In this document: in pieces, positions 27,989 to 36,793 of the stretch
Layout of the letters: each line of letters begins with the position of its first letter
Position numbering within the stretch: position 1 is the first letter of the stretch
From: Burkholderia sp. Bp8992
GTDB lineage: Bacteria > Pseudomonadota > Gammaproteobacteria > Burkholderiales > Burkholderiaceae
Assembly: GCF_003853705.1 (NCBI RefSeq)
Contig: NZ_QTQI01000037.1
Coordinates: forward strand, 1 to 58,293
Length of the DNA stretch: 58,293 nucleotides
Direction of reading: 5' to 3'
Made by a program: the position numbers and the translations under genes
The notes under the pieces: generated by a model
Told to the model about the DNA's origin: nothing
The model's input: the letters and a program-made list of their open reading frames with translations, nothing else
Database searches by the model: none

Positions 27989-28858
27989 TCAGCGGCCGGC
28001 GCGGCGCAGCGCGACCTCGCCGAGCACCGCGAAATCCTGGTCGCCGCCGCCGTGCGCGAGCGCATCGAGCAGGCTGTCGCGCACGACGCTCGCCACCGGC
28101 AACGGCACCGACGTCGCGTCGCCGGCTTCCAGCGCGAGGCGCACATCCTTCAGCCCGAGCCGCGCCTTGAAGCGCGCGGGCTCGTAACGCCGCTCGGCGA
28201 TCATCGAGCCGTAGCCTTCGTAGACGGGCCCCGGAAACACGCTGCCGGTGATCACGTCGAGGAAGTCGCGCATCGCGACGCCGTGCGCGCCCAGCAGCGC
28301 CGACGCCTCGCCGAGCGTCTCGATCGCCGACGCGAGCGTGAAGTTCGCGGCGATCTTCGCGACGTTCGCATGCTGCGGCAGCGAACCGAACCGCCAGGTC
28401 TTCTGGCCGATCGCGTCGAACAGCGGCTGCACGCGGTCGATCGCCTCGGCCGGGCCGCCCGCCATGATCGTCAGGCGCGCGGCGGCCGCCACGTCGGGCC
28501 GCCCCATCACCGGTGCGGCGACATAGTGGATGCCGCGCGACGCATGCGCGTGCGCGAGCGATTCGGCGAGCGCGACCGATACCGTCGCCATGTTCACGTG
28601 AATCAGCCCGCGCGGCGCCTGCGCGAGCAGTGCCTCGTCGAACACGGCGCGTGCGGCGGCATCGTCGCCGAGCATCGAGAACACCGCGTCGCCGCGAAAC
28701 GCGTCGGCCGGCGTGTCGACGATCTGCGCGCCGAACGCCGCGAGCGGCTCGGCACGCTCGCGCGAGCGGTTCCAGACCCGCACCGTGTGGCCCGCCTTCA
28801 GCAGGTTCGTCGCGATCGCCTGCCCCATTTCGCCCAGCCCGATAAACCCGAGATCCAT
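27989..28858 (-). CDS. NAD(P)-binding beta-hydroxyacid dehydrogenase family protein
   Basis: 289 residues. The Rossmann motif G-F-I-G-L-G-E-M-G is at 4-12 and the catalytic lysine with partner asparagine is Lys168/Asn172 (A-K-I-A-A-N), as in 3-hydroxyisobutyrate dehydrogenases and imine-reductase relatives. The substrate cannot be set from sequence. Start codon 28858. It is divergent from the Mut7-C gene, 96 bases apart. Confidence 0.88.
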   Translation of the reverse strand: MDLGFIGLGEMGQAIATNLLKAGHTVRVWNRSRERAEPLAAFGAQIVDTPADAFRGDAVFSMLGDDAAARAVFDEALLAQAPRGLIHVNMATVSVALAESLAHAHASRGIHYVAAPVMGRPDVAAAARLTIMAGGPAEAIDRVQPLFDAIGQKTWRFGSLPQHANVAKIAANFTLASAIETLGEASALLGAHGVAMRDFLDVITGSVFPGPVYEGYGSMIAERRYEPARFKARLGLKDVRLALEAGDATSVPLPVASVVRDSLLDALAHGGGDQDFAVLGEVALRRAGR

Positions 28859-28954
28859 TGCCCGCTCCTTCGCTCCGTGAAGCCGCGAGTTAAACACAGA
28901 TGCCGGCTGCCTGCAGCGCCTGCCGCCGGCCGGGCGCGGTGCGATACTGGACGG

Positions 28955-29734
28955 ATGGCGACCGCGACCTTCCGCTTCCACGGCGAACTGAACGCCTTTC
29001 TCCCGCGCGCGCAGCGCGAGCGCGCGTTCGGGCACGCGTGTGCGCGCGACGCGACCGTGAAGCATGCGATCGAGGCGCTGGGTGTCCCGCATACCGAAAT
29101 CGGTCGGCTTTGCGTGAACGGCGTACCGGCCGCGCTCGACCGGCCGCTCGGCGACGGCGACCGCGTCGAAGCCTTTCCGGAACGCGCGCGGCCGGCGGCG
29201 AACGGCACCACCGCGCCGCAACCGGCGCCGTGGCGCTTCGTCGCCGATGCGCATCTCGGCGGCCTCGCGCAACTGCTGCGCCTCGCGGGCTTCGACACCT
29301 GTTACGACAACCACTACCGCGACGACGAACTCGCGGCGCTGGCCGAGCGGGAGGGCCGGATCGTGCTGACCCGCGACCGCGAACTGCTCAAGCGGCGCGC
29401 GGTCGTGCGCGGCTGCTACCTGCACGCCGTGCAGCCGGCCGACCAGTTGCGCGAACTGTTCGCGCGGCTCGACCTCGCGCCGCACATGCGGCCGTTCCGG
29501 CTGTGCCTGCGCTGCAATGCGCCGCTGCACCCGCTCGAGGCGGCTGCCGCCGCACCGCGTGTGCCGGACGGCGTCCGGCAGCGGCACCGGCGCTTCGCCG
29601 CGTGCGACGTGTGCCGGCGCGTGTTCTGGGAGGGCTCGCACTGGCGGCGCATGCGCGCGGTGGTCGACGCGATGCGCGCGCCGCAGCCCGTCCGGCTCGA
29701 CGAGCCGGGCGAACCGGACGAACTCGGCGCCTGA
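28955..29734 (+). CDS. Ubiquitin-like/Mut7-C/zinc-ribbon fusion protein
   Basis: 259 residues. An N-terminal ubiquitin/ThiS-like fold (about 1-78; starts ATATFRFHGELNAFLP) joins a Mut7-C PIN-like RNase domain (about 92-180) with acidic residues at 98, 123-124 and 141 (F-V-A-D-A-H-L, R-D-D-E-L, L-T-R-D-R-E-L-L). A C-terminal zinc ribbon has Cys184/187 and Cys217/220. The Mut7-C name comes from the C-terminal domain of the eukaryotic exonuclease; the bacterial fusion is known but uncharacterised. Likely a nucleic-acid processing enzyme (inference). Single gene, divergent from the dehydrogenase. Confidence 0.8.
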   Translation: MATATFRFHGELNAFLPRAQRERAFGHACARDATVKHAIEALGVPHTEIGRLCVNGVPAALDRPLGDGDRVEAFPERARPAANGTTAPQPAPWRFVADAHLGGLAQLLRLAGFDTCYDNHYRDDELAALAEREGRIVLTRDRELLKRRAVVRGCYLHAVQPADQLRELFARLDLAPHMRPFRLCLRCNAPLHPLEAAAAAPRVPDGVRQRHRRFAACDVCRRVFWEGSHWRRMRAVVDAMRAPQPVRLDEPGEPDELGA

Positions 29735-29770
29735 AAAAACAAAACCCCGCATGCCGGAGCATGCGGGGTT
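29735..29770. terminator. Terminator between the Mut7-C gene and the small exported-protein gene
   Basis: A 12-bp perfect stem (29743-29754 with 29759-29770), with a T-rich run (TTGTTTTTT) on the minus strand just after it. It serves the leftward gene best; it may also stop the Mut7-C message. Confidence 0.8.
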
Positions 29771-29813
29771 GGCCGACCGATGACCGGCAACGCCGGCCGT
29801 GGCGGCGAGCCGC

Positions 29814-30047
29814 TTAGTTTTGCGCGCCTGCGTCGTTCGTGCCGGCGGCCGATGCGGCAGCAGCCTTCGCCTGGCCCTTCTTCGAACCGTGGTGCTTCAG
29901 CTGGTGCTTCGGCTTGCTGTGATCCTTCTTGGCCGGTGCCGGGGCAGCTGCCGACGTGTCGGCTGCCGGCGCGGACGCCTGTGCGAATGCCGAAACCGAT
30001 GCGAGTGCGAATGCTGCGGCGATGATCGAAGCGAGCGTCTTCTTCAT
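29814..30047 (-). CDS. Small exported Lys/His/Ala-rich protein
   Basis: 77 residues. A signal peptide (MKKTLASIIAAAFALASVSAF) with cleavage near A-F-A-Q is followed by an Ala/Pro-rich linker and a basic Lys/His/Gly stretch (H-S-K-P-K-H-Q-L-K-H-H-G-S-K-K). This resembles acid-shock-type periplasmic proteins in composition; I do not claim homology. Start ATG 30047 has AAGGAAG about 5 bases upstream. It ends in a shared terminator. Confidence 0.75.
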   Translation of the reverse strand: MKKTLASIIAAAFALASVSAFAQASAPAADTSAAAPAPAKKDHSKPKHQLKHHGSKKGQAKAAAASAAGTNDAGAQN

Positions 30048-30406
30048 TGTTCTTCCTTTAGCGGAGAAAAAATCAAACGTACCGGTAAGTAAAGATGCGA
30101 GGCATTCGCATCGGAGCCCCAGGCCGCGAGGCCGGCTTTCGCCGTTCCGTCGCGACAAAACCTGACGCACTGGTTCCATAACGCCTCGTGTTCGCGGCAA
30201 GTTGACACGTTGCTTGCGTCCCTCGGGTTTCCCCGGAGGCGCGCGTGCGCTCCGGTCCCGGCGCCCCGTCCGGCGGCCGCGACAGCGGCGCGGCAAACCC
30301 GCTCGCGCGCCATCGGGGCGACGCTTATACTGGCGTCCATCCGTCCCTTCCCGGGAAACCGGATCGCGGCCGGTCGCCAGACCGCCGCCGTCTCGAGGCG
30401 CTCAAA
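30048..30406. promoter_or_regulatory. Intergenic region between the small exported-protein gene and the ABC exporter operon
   Basis: No gene was found in 359 bases. TATACT at 30326-30331 is a possible -10 for the exporter operon; no convincing -35 was found upstream. TTGACA at 30202-30207 has no -10 at the right spacing. If 30326 is the promoter, the open frame back to 30245 cannot be the protein start. Confidence 0.35.
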
Positions 30407-31612
30407 TTGGCCGATCACAATCTGGACAAACTGAAAATCGACCGGCGTCCGATCGCGCCGCCGCCCCGCCGGCGCCGGTGGGTCCGCTATGCGGCCGCCG
30501 CCGCGACCATCGTGATCGCGATCGGCGCCGGCATCGCGCTCACCGGCCGGCCGACCGTCGAAACCACGTCCGTCACGTCCGCCTATCCGTACCAGAACGA
30601 CACGCAGCTCAACGCGACCGGTTACGTCGTGCCGCAGCGCAAGGCCGCGGTCGCGTCGAAGGGCCAGGGGCGCGTCGAATGGCTCGGCGTGCTCGAAGGC
30701 ACGCGCGTGAAGAAGGACGACATCATCGCGCGCCTCGAAAGCCGCGACGTGGAAGCGTCGCTCGCGCAGGCGCGCGCGCAGGTGCAGGTCTCCCGCGCCA
30801 ACCTCGGCGTGGCGCTGGCCGAGCAGAAGGACGCCGAAATCGCGCTGCGCCGCACCGCCGCGCTCGCGCCGAAGGGCGCCGTGCCGGCCGCGCAGCTCGA
30901 CATCGACACGGCCCGCGTGAACAAGGCGCGCGCGTCGGTCGGCAGCGACCAGGCCGCGATCGCGTCGGCCGAAGCGAACGCGCAAGCCGCCCAGGTCGCG
31001 GTCGACCAGACGGTGATCCGTGCGCCGTTCGACGGCATCGTGCTCGCGAAGCATGCGAACGTCGGCGACAACATCACGCCGTTCTCGTCCGCGTCGGACA
31101 GCAAGGGCGCGGTCGTGACGATCGCCGACATGGACACGCTCGAAGTCGAGGCCGACGTCGCCGAATCGAACATCGCGAAGATCCGCGCCGAGCAGCCGTG
31201 CGAGATCCAGCTCGACGCGCTGCCGGACCTGCGCTTCGCGGGCCGCGTGTCGCGCATCGTGCCGACCGTCGACCGCTCGAAGGCCACCGTGCTCGTGAAG
31301 GTGCGCTTCGTCGACCGTGACGAGCGCGTGCTGCCCGACATGAGCGCGAAGATCGCGTTCCTGTCGAAACCCGTGTCGGCGCAGGACCGCCAGCCCGTGA
31401 CGGCCGTGCAGGCGAGCGCGGTGGTCGAGCGCGACGGCCGGCCGGTCGTGTTCGTCGTGAAGGACGACACCGTGCGCGCGGCAGCCGTGACGCGCGGCAT
31501 GCGGATCGGCGAACTGGTGGCGATCCGCGGCGTGAAACCCGGCGACACGGTCGTGCTCGCGCCGGGCGTGAAGCTGAAGGACGGCGCGAAAGTGACCGTC
31601 GCGAAGAAGTAG
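30407..31612 (+). CDS. Periplasmic adaptor (HlyD/MacA type) of an ABC exporter
   Basis: 401 residues from TTG 30407, which has GAGGCG about 8 bases upstream; the frame is open to 30245 but the upstream part lacks the adaptor pattern. One membrane segment (about 24-46) is followed by a coiled-coil hairpin rich in Ala/Gln (about 110-190), a biotinyl-lipoyl-like part (V-I-R-A-P-F-D-G-I-V near 204) and a beta-barrel end. It is the membrane-fusion partner of the ATPase and permeases that follow. No outer-membrane channel gene is beside it. The TTG start is my inference. Confidence 0.85.
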   Translation: MADHNLDKLKIDRRPIAPPPRRRRWVRYAAAAATIVIAIGAGIALTGRPTVETTSVTSAYPYQNDTQLNATGYVVPQRKAAVASKGQGRVEWLGVLEGTRVKKDDIIARLESRDVEASLAQARAQVQVSRANLGVALAEQKDAEIALRRTAALAPKGAVPAAQLDIDTARVNKARASVGSDQAAIASAEANAQAAQVAVDQTVIRAPFDGIVLAKHANVGDNITPFSSASDSKGAVVTIADMDTLEVEADVAESNIAKIRAEQPCEIQLDALPDLRFAGRVSRIVPTVDRSKATVLVKVRFVDRDERVLPDMSAKIAFLSKPVSAQDRQPVTAVQASAVVERDGRPVVFVVKDDTVRAAAVTRGMRIGELVAIRGVKPGDTVVLAPGVKLKDGAKVTVAKK

Positions 31613-31619
31613 CGCGCGC

Positions 31620-32318
31620 GTGAACGACGCACCGCCGCCCCTCGTCGAGATCAGCCACGTCGCGAAGTCGTACCGGCGCGGCAACCAGATCGTGCCCGTG
31701 CTGACCGACATCACGCTCGACATCGGCGAAGGCGACTTCGTCGCGCTGATGGGGCCGTCGGGCTCCGGCAAGAGCACGCTGCTGAACCTGGTGGCCGGCA
31801 TCGACCGGCCCGACAGCGGCGAGCTGCGCGTGGGCGGCCTCGACATCTCGCGGCTCGCGGAGGCGCAGCTGGCCGAATGGCGCGCGGCGAACGTCGGCTT
31901 CATCTTCCAGTTCTACAACCTGATGCCCGTGCTCACCGCGTTCGAGAACGTCGAGCTGCCGCTGATGCTCACGCACCTGTCGCGCCGCGAGCGGCGCGAA
32001 CGCGTCGAGCTCGTGCTCGACATGGTGAACCTCGGCGACCGCACCAGCCACTACCCGTCCGAGCTGTCGGGCGGCCAGCAGCAGCGCGTCGCGATCGCAC
32101 GCGCGCTGATCACCGACCCCGTGGTGATCGTCGCCGACGAGCCGACCGGCGACCTCGACCGCGCGTCGGCCACCGACGTGCTCGCGATGCTGCAGCGGAT
32201 GAACGCCGAGCTCGGCAAGACGATCATCATGGTGACGCACGACGCGCACGCGGCCGGCGCCGCGCGCTCGCTCGTGCATCTGGAAAAAGGGGAGCTGATC
32301 GATGGGCACGCCGGCTGA
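31620..32318 (+). CDS. ABC exporter ATPase (MacB/LolD class)
   Basis: 232 residues. Walker A G-P-S-G-S-G-K-S at 45-52, Q-loop Gln97, signature L-S-G-G-Q-Q-Q at 149-155, and Walker B V-I-V-A-D-E at 169-174 followed by P-T-G-D-L-D. The class drives FtsX-type permeases. GTG start, 7 bases after the adaptor stop, so translation is probably coupled. Confidence 0.94.
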   Translation: MNDAPPPLVEISHVAKSYRRGNQIVPVLTDITLDIGEGDFVALMGPSGSGKSTLLNLVAGIDRPDSGELRVGGLDISRLAEAQLAEWRAANVGFIFQFYNLMPVLTAFENVELPLMLTHLSRRERRERVELVLDMVNLGDRTSHYPSELSGGQQQRVAIARALITDPVVIVADEPTGDLDRASATDVLAMLQRMNAELGKTIIMVTHDAHAAGAARSLVHLEKGELIDGHAG

Positions 32319-32339
32319 GCGGCGGCGGGAGCGCGCGCG

Positions 32340-33494
32340 ATGCATGTGCTGAAGCTGATCGCGCGCAACGCGCTGCGCCACCGGCTGCGCACGCTGCTGA
32401 CCGTGCTCGGGCTGACCATCGCCGTGCTCGCGTTCGGGCTGCTGCATACCGTGGTCGACGCGTGGTACGCGGGTGCGGCCGCCGCGTCCAGCGGGCGGCT
32501 CGTCACGCGCAACGCGATCTCGCTCGTGTTTCCGCTGCCCGTCAGCTACGAGAACCGGATCCGCGGCGTCGACGGCGTGACGGCCGTCGTCCGCTCGAAC
32601 TGGTTCGGCGGCATCTACCGCGACCCGAAGAACTTCTTCGCGAGCTTCGCGGTGTCGGAGAACTATCTCGACCTGTATCCGGAATTCATCATCCCGGCGC
32701 AGCAGCGCGCCGACTACGACCGCGACCGCCGCGGCTGCCTCGTCGGCCGCCAGCTCGCGGCGCAGTTCGGCTTCAAGGTCGGCGACGTGATCCCGTTGAA
32801 GGGCACGATCTACCCGGGCACGTGGGATTTCGTCGTGCGCGGGATCCTCGACGGGCGCGACGACTCGACGATCACGCGCCAGCTGGTGTTCCACTGGGAC
32901 TACCTGAACGAGACGGTGCGCAAGCGCACGCCGAAGCAGGCCGACCAGGTCGGCGTGTTCGTGCTCGGCGTCGCGAACCCCGACGACGGCGCATCGATCG
33001 CGCGCAACGTCGACACCGTGTTCAAGAACTCGCTCGCCGAGACGCTGACCGAGACCGAGCAGGCGTTCCAGCTCGGCTTCGTCGCGATGTCGAACCAGAT
33101 CATCGCGGCGATCCGCCTGGTGTCGTATGTGGTGATCCTGATCATCATGGCCGTGATGGCGAACGCGATGGCGATGAGCGCGCGCGAACGCACGGCCGAG
33201 TACGCGACGCTGAAGGCGCTCGGCTTCGGCCCCGGCTTTCTCGCGCTGATCGTGTTCGGCGAATCGGTCGTGATCGCCGTGGCCGGCGGCGCGCTCGGGA
33301 TCCTCGCGACACCGCCCGCCGCGAGCCTGTTCAAGCAGGCGGCCGGCGGCATCTTCCCGGTGTTCAAGGTGTCGGCCGAGACGGTCGCGCTGCAGGCCGC
33401 ATGCTCGGTCGCGGTCGGCTTCGCGGCCGCGATCGTGCCGGCGTGGCAGGCCGCACGCGTGCGTGTCGTCGAAGGCCTGCGGGCGATCGGGTAA
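32340..33494 (+). CDS. FtsX-type ABC permease 1
   Basis: 384 residues. A membrane segment near the N-terminus (about 17-38), then a large periplasmic domain and three C-terminal segments (about 260-380), the FtsX/MacB layout. [15 protein letters not shown] near 285 is the cytoplasmic coupling region. Start ATG 32340 follows GGGAG. It partners permease 2 and the ATPase. Confidence 0.9.
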   Translation: MHVLKLIARNALRHRLRTLLTVLGLTIAVLAFGLLHTVVDAWYAGAAAASSGRLVTRNAISLVFPLPVSYENRIRGVDGVTAVVRSNWFGGIYRDPKNFFASFAVSENYLDLYPEFIIPAQQRADYDRDRRGCLVGRQLAAQFGFKVGDVIPLKGTIYPGTWDFVVRGILDGRDDSTITRQLVFHWDYLNETVRKRTPKQADQVGVFVLGVANPDDGASIARNVDTVFKNSLAETLTETEQAFQLGFVAMSNQIIAAIRLVSYVVILIIMAVMANAMAMSARERTAEYATLKALGFGPGFLALIVFGESVVIAVAGGALGILATPPAASLFKQAAGGIFPVFKVSAETVALQAACSVAVGFAAAIVPAWQAARVRVVEGLRAIG

Positions 33495-33502
33495 CGACGC
33501 GC

Positions 33503-34669
33503 ATGGCGATCCCGCTCAGCTACATCGCGCGCAACCTGTGGACCCGGCGCCTCACCACCGCGCTCACGGCGGGCGGGATGGCGCTCGTGATCTTCGTGTT
33601 CGCGACCGTGCAGATGCTCGACGCGGGGCTCACGCAGACGCTCGTGTCGACCGGCGAACCCGACAACGCGGTGGTGATCCGCAAGGGCGCCGAGACCGAG
33701 ATCCAGAGTTCGATCGACCACGCGCAGGCCAACGCGCTCGAGATGCACCCGGCCGTCGCGCTCGGCCCCGACGGCCGGCCGCGCGTGTCGAAGGAAGCCG
33801 TCGTACTGATCTCGCTCGTGAAGACGTCGACCGGCAAGCCGTCGAACGTCGTGATCCGCGGCGTGTCGCCGGCCGGGCTCGCGCTGCGCCCGCACGTGAC
33901 GCTCGCGGCCGGCCGGATGTTCGCGCCCGGCTCGTCGGAGATCATCGTCGGCAGCGCGATCGCGAAAGGCTTCAGCGGCACGCAGCTCGGCGACCGCCTG
34001 CATTTCGCGCAGCGCGACTGGACCATCGTCGGCCTCTTCGACGCGGGCGGCAGCGGCTTCGACTCGGAGATCTGGGGCGACGTCGACCAGTTGATGCAGT
34101 CGTTCCGGCGCACCAGCTATTCGTCGATGGTGCTGCGCATCCCGAGCGCCGACGGCTTCGCGCGCTTCAAGGCCGACATCGACGTCGACCCGCGGCTGAC
34201 CGACGAGGCGAAGCGCGAGCAGACGTTCTACGGCGACCAGTCGAAGTCGCTGTCGACGTTCATCAACATCCTCGGCATCACGCTGTCGACGATCTTCTCG
34301 ATCGCCGCGATGATCGGCGCGATGATCACGATGTACGCGTCGGTCGCGAACCGCGTGGCCGAGATCGGCACGCTGCGCGCGCTCGGCTTCAAGCGCAGGA
34401 ACGTGCTCGCCGCGTTCCTGCTGGAAGCGCTGCTGCTCGGCTTCGTCGGCGGCGTCGCGGGGCTCGCGTGCGCGTCGCTGATGCAGTTCGCGTCGTTCTC
34501 GACCACCAACTTCCAGACCTTCTCCGACCTGTCGTTCCGCTTCGTGCTGACGCCCGCGATCGTCGTGAAGACGCTGCTGTTCTCGCTCGTGATGGGGCTC
34601 GTCGGCGGGTTCCTGCCGGCGATGCGCGCCGCGCGGCTGAAGATCGTCGACGCGCTGCGCGCGCAGTAA
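33503..34669 (+). CDS. FtsX-type ABC permease 2
   Basis: 388 residues with the same layout as permease 1 but clearly diverged; the coupling region reads R-V-A-E-I-G-T-L-R-A-L-G-F near 287-299. Two non-identical FtsX permeases with one ATPase suggest a heteromeric LolCDE-like or exporter complex. It ends 24 bases before the end of the converging carotenoid oxygenase gene. Confidence 0.9.
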   Translation: MAIPLSYIARNLWTRRLTTALTAGGMALVIFVFATVQMLDAGLTQTLVSTGEPDNAVVIRKGAETEIQSSIDHAQANALEMHPAVALGPDGRPRVSKEAVVLISLVKTSTGKPSNVVIRGVSPAGLALRPHVTLAAGRMFAPGSSEIIVGSAIAKGFSGTQLGDRLHFAQRDWTIVGLFDAGGSGFDSEIWGDVDQLMQSFRRTSYSSMVLRIPSADGFARFKADIDVDPRLTDEAKREQTFYGDQSKSLSTFINILGITLSTIFSIAAMIGAMITMYASVANRVAEIGTLRALGFKRRNVLAAFLLEALLLGFVGGVAGLACASLMQFASFSTTNFQTFSDLSFRFVLTPAIVVKTLLFSLVMGLVGGFLPAMRAARLKIVDALRAQ

Positions 34670-34693
34670 CGCAATGACGCGCGCAGCCGTTCA

Positions 34694-36025
34694 TCAGCTT
34701 GAGCGCGGCACCCACGCGCCGTGGAACCCGGCCGGCACGCGGCGCGGCAGGTGCACGGTCGCGACCGGCCCCGCGTCGATCGCGCGTGCATCGAGGATCA
34801 CGACGTCGCTCGTATCGGTCGCCGCGCGGTAGACCATCACCAGCAGCCAGCCGTCGTCCTCGCCGGTGCCGCCCGCGCGCGGCACGAACACCGGCTCGCC
34901 GTTCTGGTCGCCGGCCGGCACCGCGTAGTGCGTCGTCGTGCCGCGCAGGTGATCGAAGCGCATCACGCCGCGCATTTCCGCGTTGTTCGGCTGCTCGACC
35001 GCATACAGGTAGCGGTAGCGGCGCCCCGTCAGGCTTTCGTTGATGCGCGGCAGCTCGATGCCGCCGTCGGCGAGCGGCCCTTCGTCGACCAGCCCGTTCG
35101 CCGTATCGATCACGTAGCGCCACAGCTCGCCGACCGGGTTGTCGGCGAAGCGGCCCGTGCGCGGGTCGAGCCGCAGGAACGACGGATAGCGCACCGCGTC
35201 GAGCACGATGCACGACGCGTCGCAGTCGTACGCGTTCACGACGTGCTGGATGAAGCACGGCTCGACCTCGAACCAGCGCACCGCGCCGCCGTGGCGCGGC
35301 ATCACGCCGATGCGCGCGGGCCGGTCGTCGTGCCAGCGCAGCGGCATCCGGTGGCCCTGTTTCAGCAGCGAGAAGTCGTAGCCGACGTTCAGGTCGAGCA
35401 GCAGGCTGCGGGTTTCGGTGATCGCGAGGTCGTGCATCATCGACGGCGCATCCAGGTCGATCTCGACGTCGACACGCTGCACGCCGTGCGCATCGATCAC
35501 GCCGTAGCGCAGCCACGGCGCGCGCCAGTCCGCACGGAACGTCATCAGCTCGCCGGTCACCGGGTCGACCTTCGGATGCGCGGTCATCCCGCCGCCGAAG
35601 ACCGCATGCCGCGCCGGCACGCCGAGCGAATCGAGCGCGACCGTGATCGCGAGCGGCGCGCCGCCCTCGGCCAGCGCGAGCAGCTCGCCCGCATGCTGCA
35701 GCACGTTCACGTTCGGATTCGTGTCGGGCAGCTGCGGCGCCTGCGCGGGCGCATGCACGGCCGCCCAGCGCTGCGTGCGCGCCCAGCGGTTCCGGTAGCC
35801 GGTCGCGCGGCCGTCGTCGAACGCGATCGCGTGCAGCATCGCGGCTTCCGGCCACCACGACAGCATGTCGCTGCCTTCGAAGCGGCCGTCCGGCGGATTC
35901 GGGCCGTTGCGCAGCAACGTGCCGTCGAGTTCGCGCGGAATGGCGCCCGTCACGCGCAGGTCGACGATATCGGCTTCGTCGGCGACCGGCGCGATCGCGC
36001 CGCGGTTCAGGTCGAATACGGTCAT
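34694..36025 (-). CDS. Carotenoid oxygenase (RPE65/lignostilbene dioxygenase) family protein
   Basis: 443 residues. The four histidines that hold the iron of this seven-bladed propeller family are all visible: His150 (T-A-H-P-K), His198 (M-M-H-D-L), His261 (I-Q-H-V-V-N-A-Y-D) and His435 (F-H-G-A-W). It should cleave a double bond in carotenoids or stilbenes; in non-pigmented Burkholderia a stilbene-like or lignin-derived substrate is plausible (inference). Same strand as DUF2239, with the DUF2239 stop 15 bases upstream, so one operon. Confidence 0.9.
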   Translation of the reverse strand: MTVFDLNRGAIAPVADEADIVDLRVTGAIPRELDGTLLRNGPNPPDGRFEGSDMLSWWPEAAMLHAIAFDDGRATGYRNRWARTQRWAAVHAPAQAPQLPDTNPNVNVLQHAGELLALAEGGAPLAITVALDSLGVPARHAVFGGGMTAHPKVDPVTGELMTFRADWRAPWLRYGVIDAHGVQRVDVEIDLDAPSMMHDLAITETRSLLLDLNVGYDFSLLKQGHRMPLRWHDDRPARIGVMPRHGGAVRWFEVEPCFIQHVVNAYDCDASCIVLDAVRYPSFLRLDPRTGRFADNPVGELWRYVIDTANGLVDEGPLADGGIELPRINESLTGRRYRYLYAVEQPNNAEMRGVMRFDHLRGTTTHYAVPAGDQNGEPVFVPRAGGTGEDDGWLLVMVYRAATDTSDVVILDARAIDAGPVATVHLPRRVPAGFHGAWVPRSS

Positions 36026-36040
36026 TGCGTCGGCGCTCCG

Positions 36041-36667
36041 TCAGCAATCTTCGGCGGACGGCGGCAGGTCGCCGCGCGCCAAGGCGAGCGCATGGTCGCG
36101 CACGTCGTCCGGCCAGTCGGCAACCAATTCCGCCAGACGCGCCGGATCGTTCGCATACAGCGCCCGCGCGGCCTCCTCGAAACCGGGCAGGTCGCCCGCC
36201 ATCGCCGACATGAAGTGGTAGGCGCGCGCCTGCGCATCGCGGTGCCGGTCGGCCGCCGCATGCGTGCGCCGCGCGTCCTCGACGAGCTTGCGCAGTGCAA
36301 CCGACGCGCCGCCCGGCTGCGCGCCGAGCCATTCCCAGTGACGCGGCAGCAGCGTGACCTCGCGCGACACGACGCCGAGCTTCGGCCGGCCGCGGCCGCG
36401 CGGTTCGCCGGCGCCGGACAGCTCGCCGGCAGCGCCGGACGGGTCGCCTGACGGCGGTGCATAGCGCGCGCGGATGTCGTCGTCGGTGCCGCGCAGGTCG
36501 AGGTCGATCGAGCGGCCCGTCGCATCGTCGAAGATCAGGATCGTGCCCGGCGTCGCCGCGCCGGCAGCCTGCCGGACCGCGAGCGCGACCGTCGCGAGCG
36601 GGCCCGACGCGAGCCGCCGGTGGCCGTCGAAGGCCGTGTACGAAGGAAGGAGCGTGGAGGTGGTCAT
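36041..36667 (-). CDS. DUF2239 family protein
   Basis: 208 residues. The segment G-R-G-R-P-K-L-G-V-V-S-R-E-V-T-L-L-P-R-H (near 93-112) and Q-P-G-G-A-S-V-A-L-R-K-L-V (near 119-131) matches my memory of DUF2239. Cytoplasmic, no membrane segment, Ala/Arg-rich. The function is unknown. First gene of an operon with carotenoid oxygenase; the promoter at 36704-36732 has a double operator. Confidence 0.78.
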   Translation of the reverse strand: MTTSTLLPSYTAFDGHRRLASGPLATVALAVRQAAGAATPGTILIFDDATGRSIDLDLRGTDDDIRARYAPPSGDPSGAAGELSGAGEPRGRGRPKLGVVSREVTLLPRHWEWLGAQPGGASVALRKLVEDARRTHAAADRHRDAQARAYHFMSAMAGDLPGFEEAARALYANDPARLAELVADWPDDVRDHALALARGDLPPSAEDC

Positions 36668-36702
36668 CGTGGTCGCCCGCGGGCAGGAATCAGAATGACG
36701 CT

Positions 36703-36750
36703 ATTTTTATCCGGGTATTAATTGGATGTCAATATTGCCCGGGTAAAAAT
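36703..36750 (-). promoter_or_regulatory. Promoter and double operator of the DUF2239-carotenoid oxygenase operon
   Basis: On the minus strand, TTGACA (36732-36727), a 17-base spacer and TAAAAA (36709-36704) form a strong promoter. Two CCGGG-centred sites, TATCCGGGTA (36708-36717) and TGCCCGGGTA (36736-36745), lie at the -10 and just upstream of the -35. Their outer arms form a 13-bp inverted repeat matching at 12 of 13 bases (36703-36715 with 36738-36750). This layout fits repression by one regulator bound at two sites. Confidence 0.65.
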
Positions 36751-36793
36751 TGACGACCGCGCATTCGATTCATTCGGGCGGCCACGGTACGGG

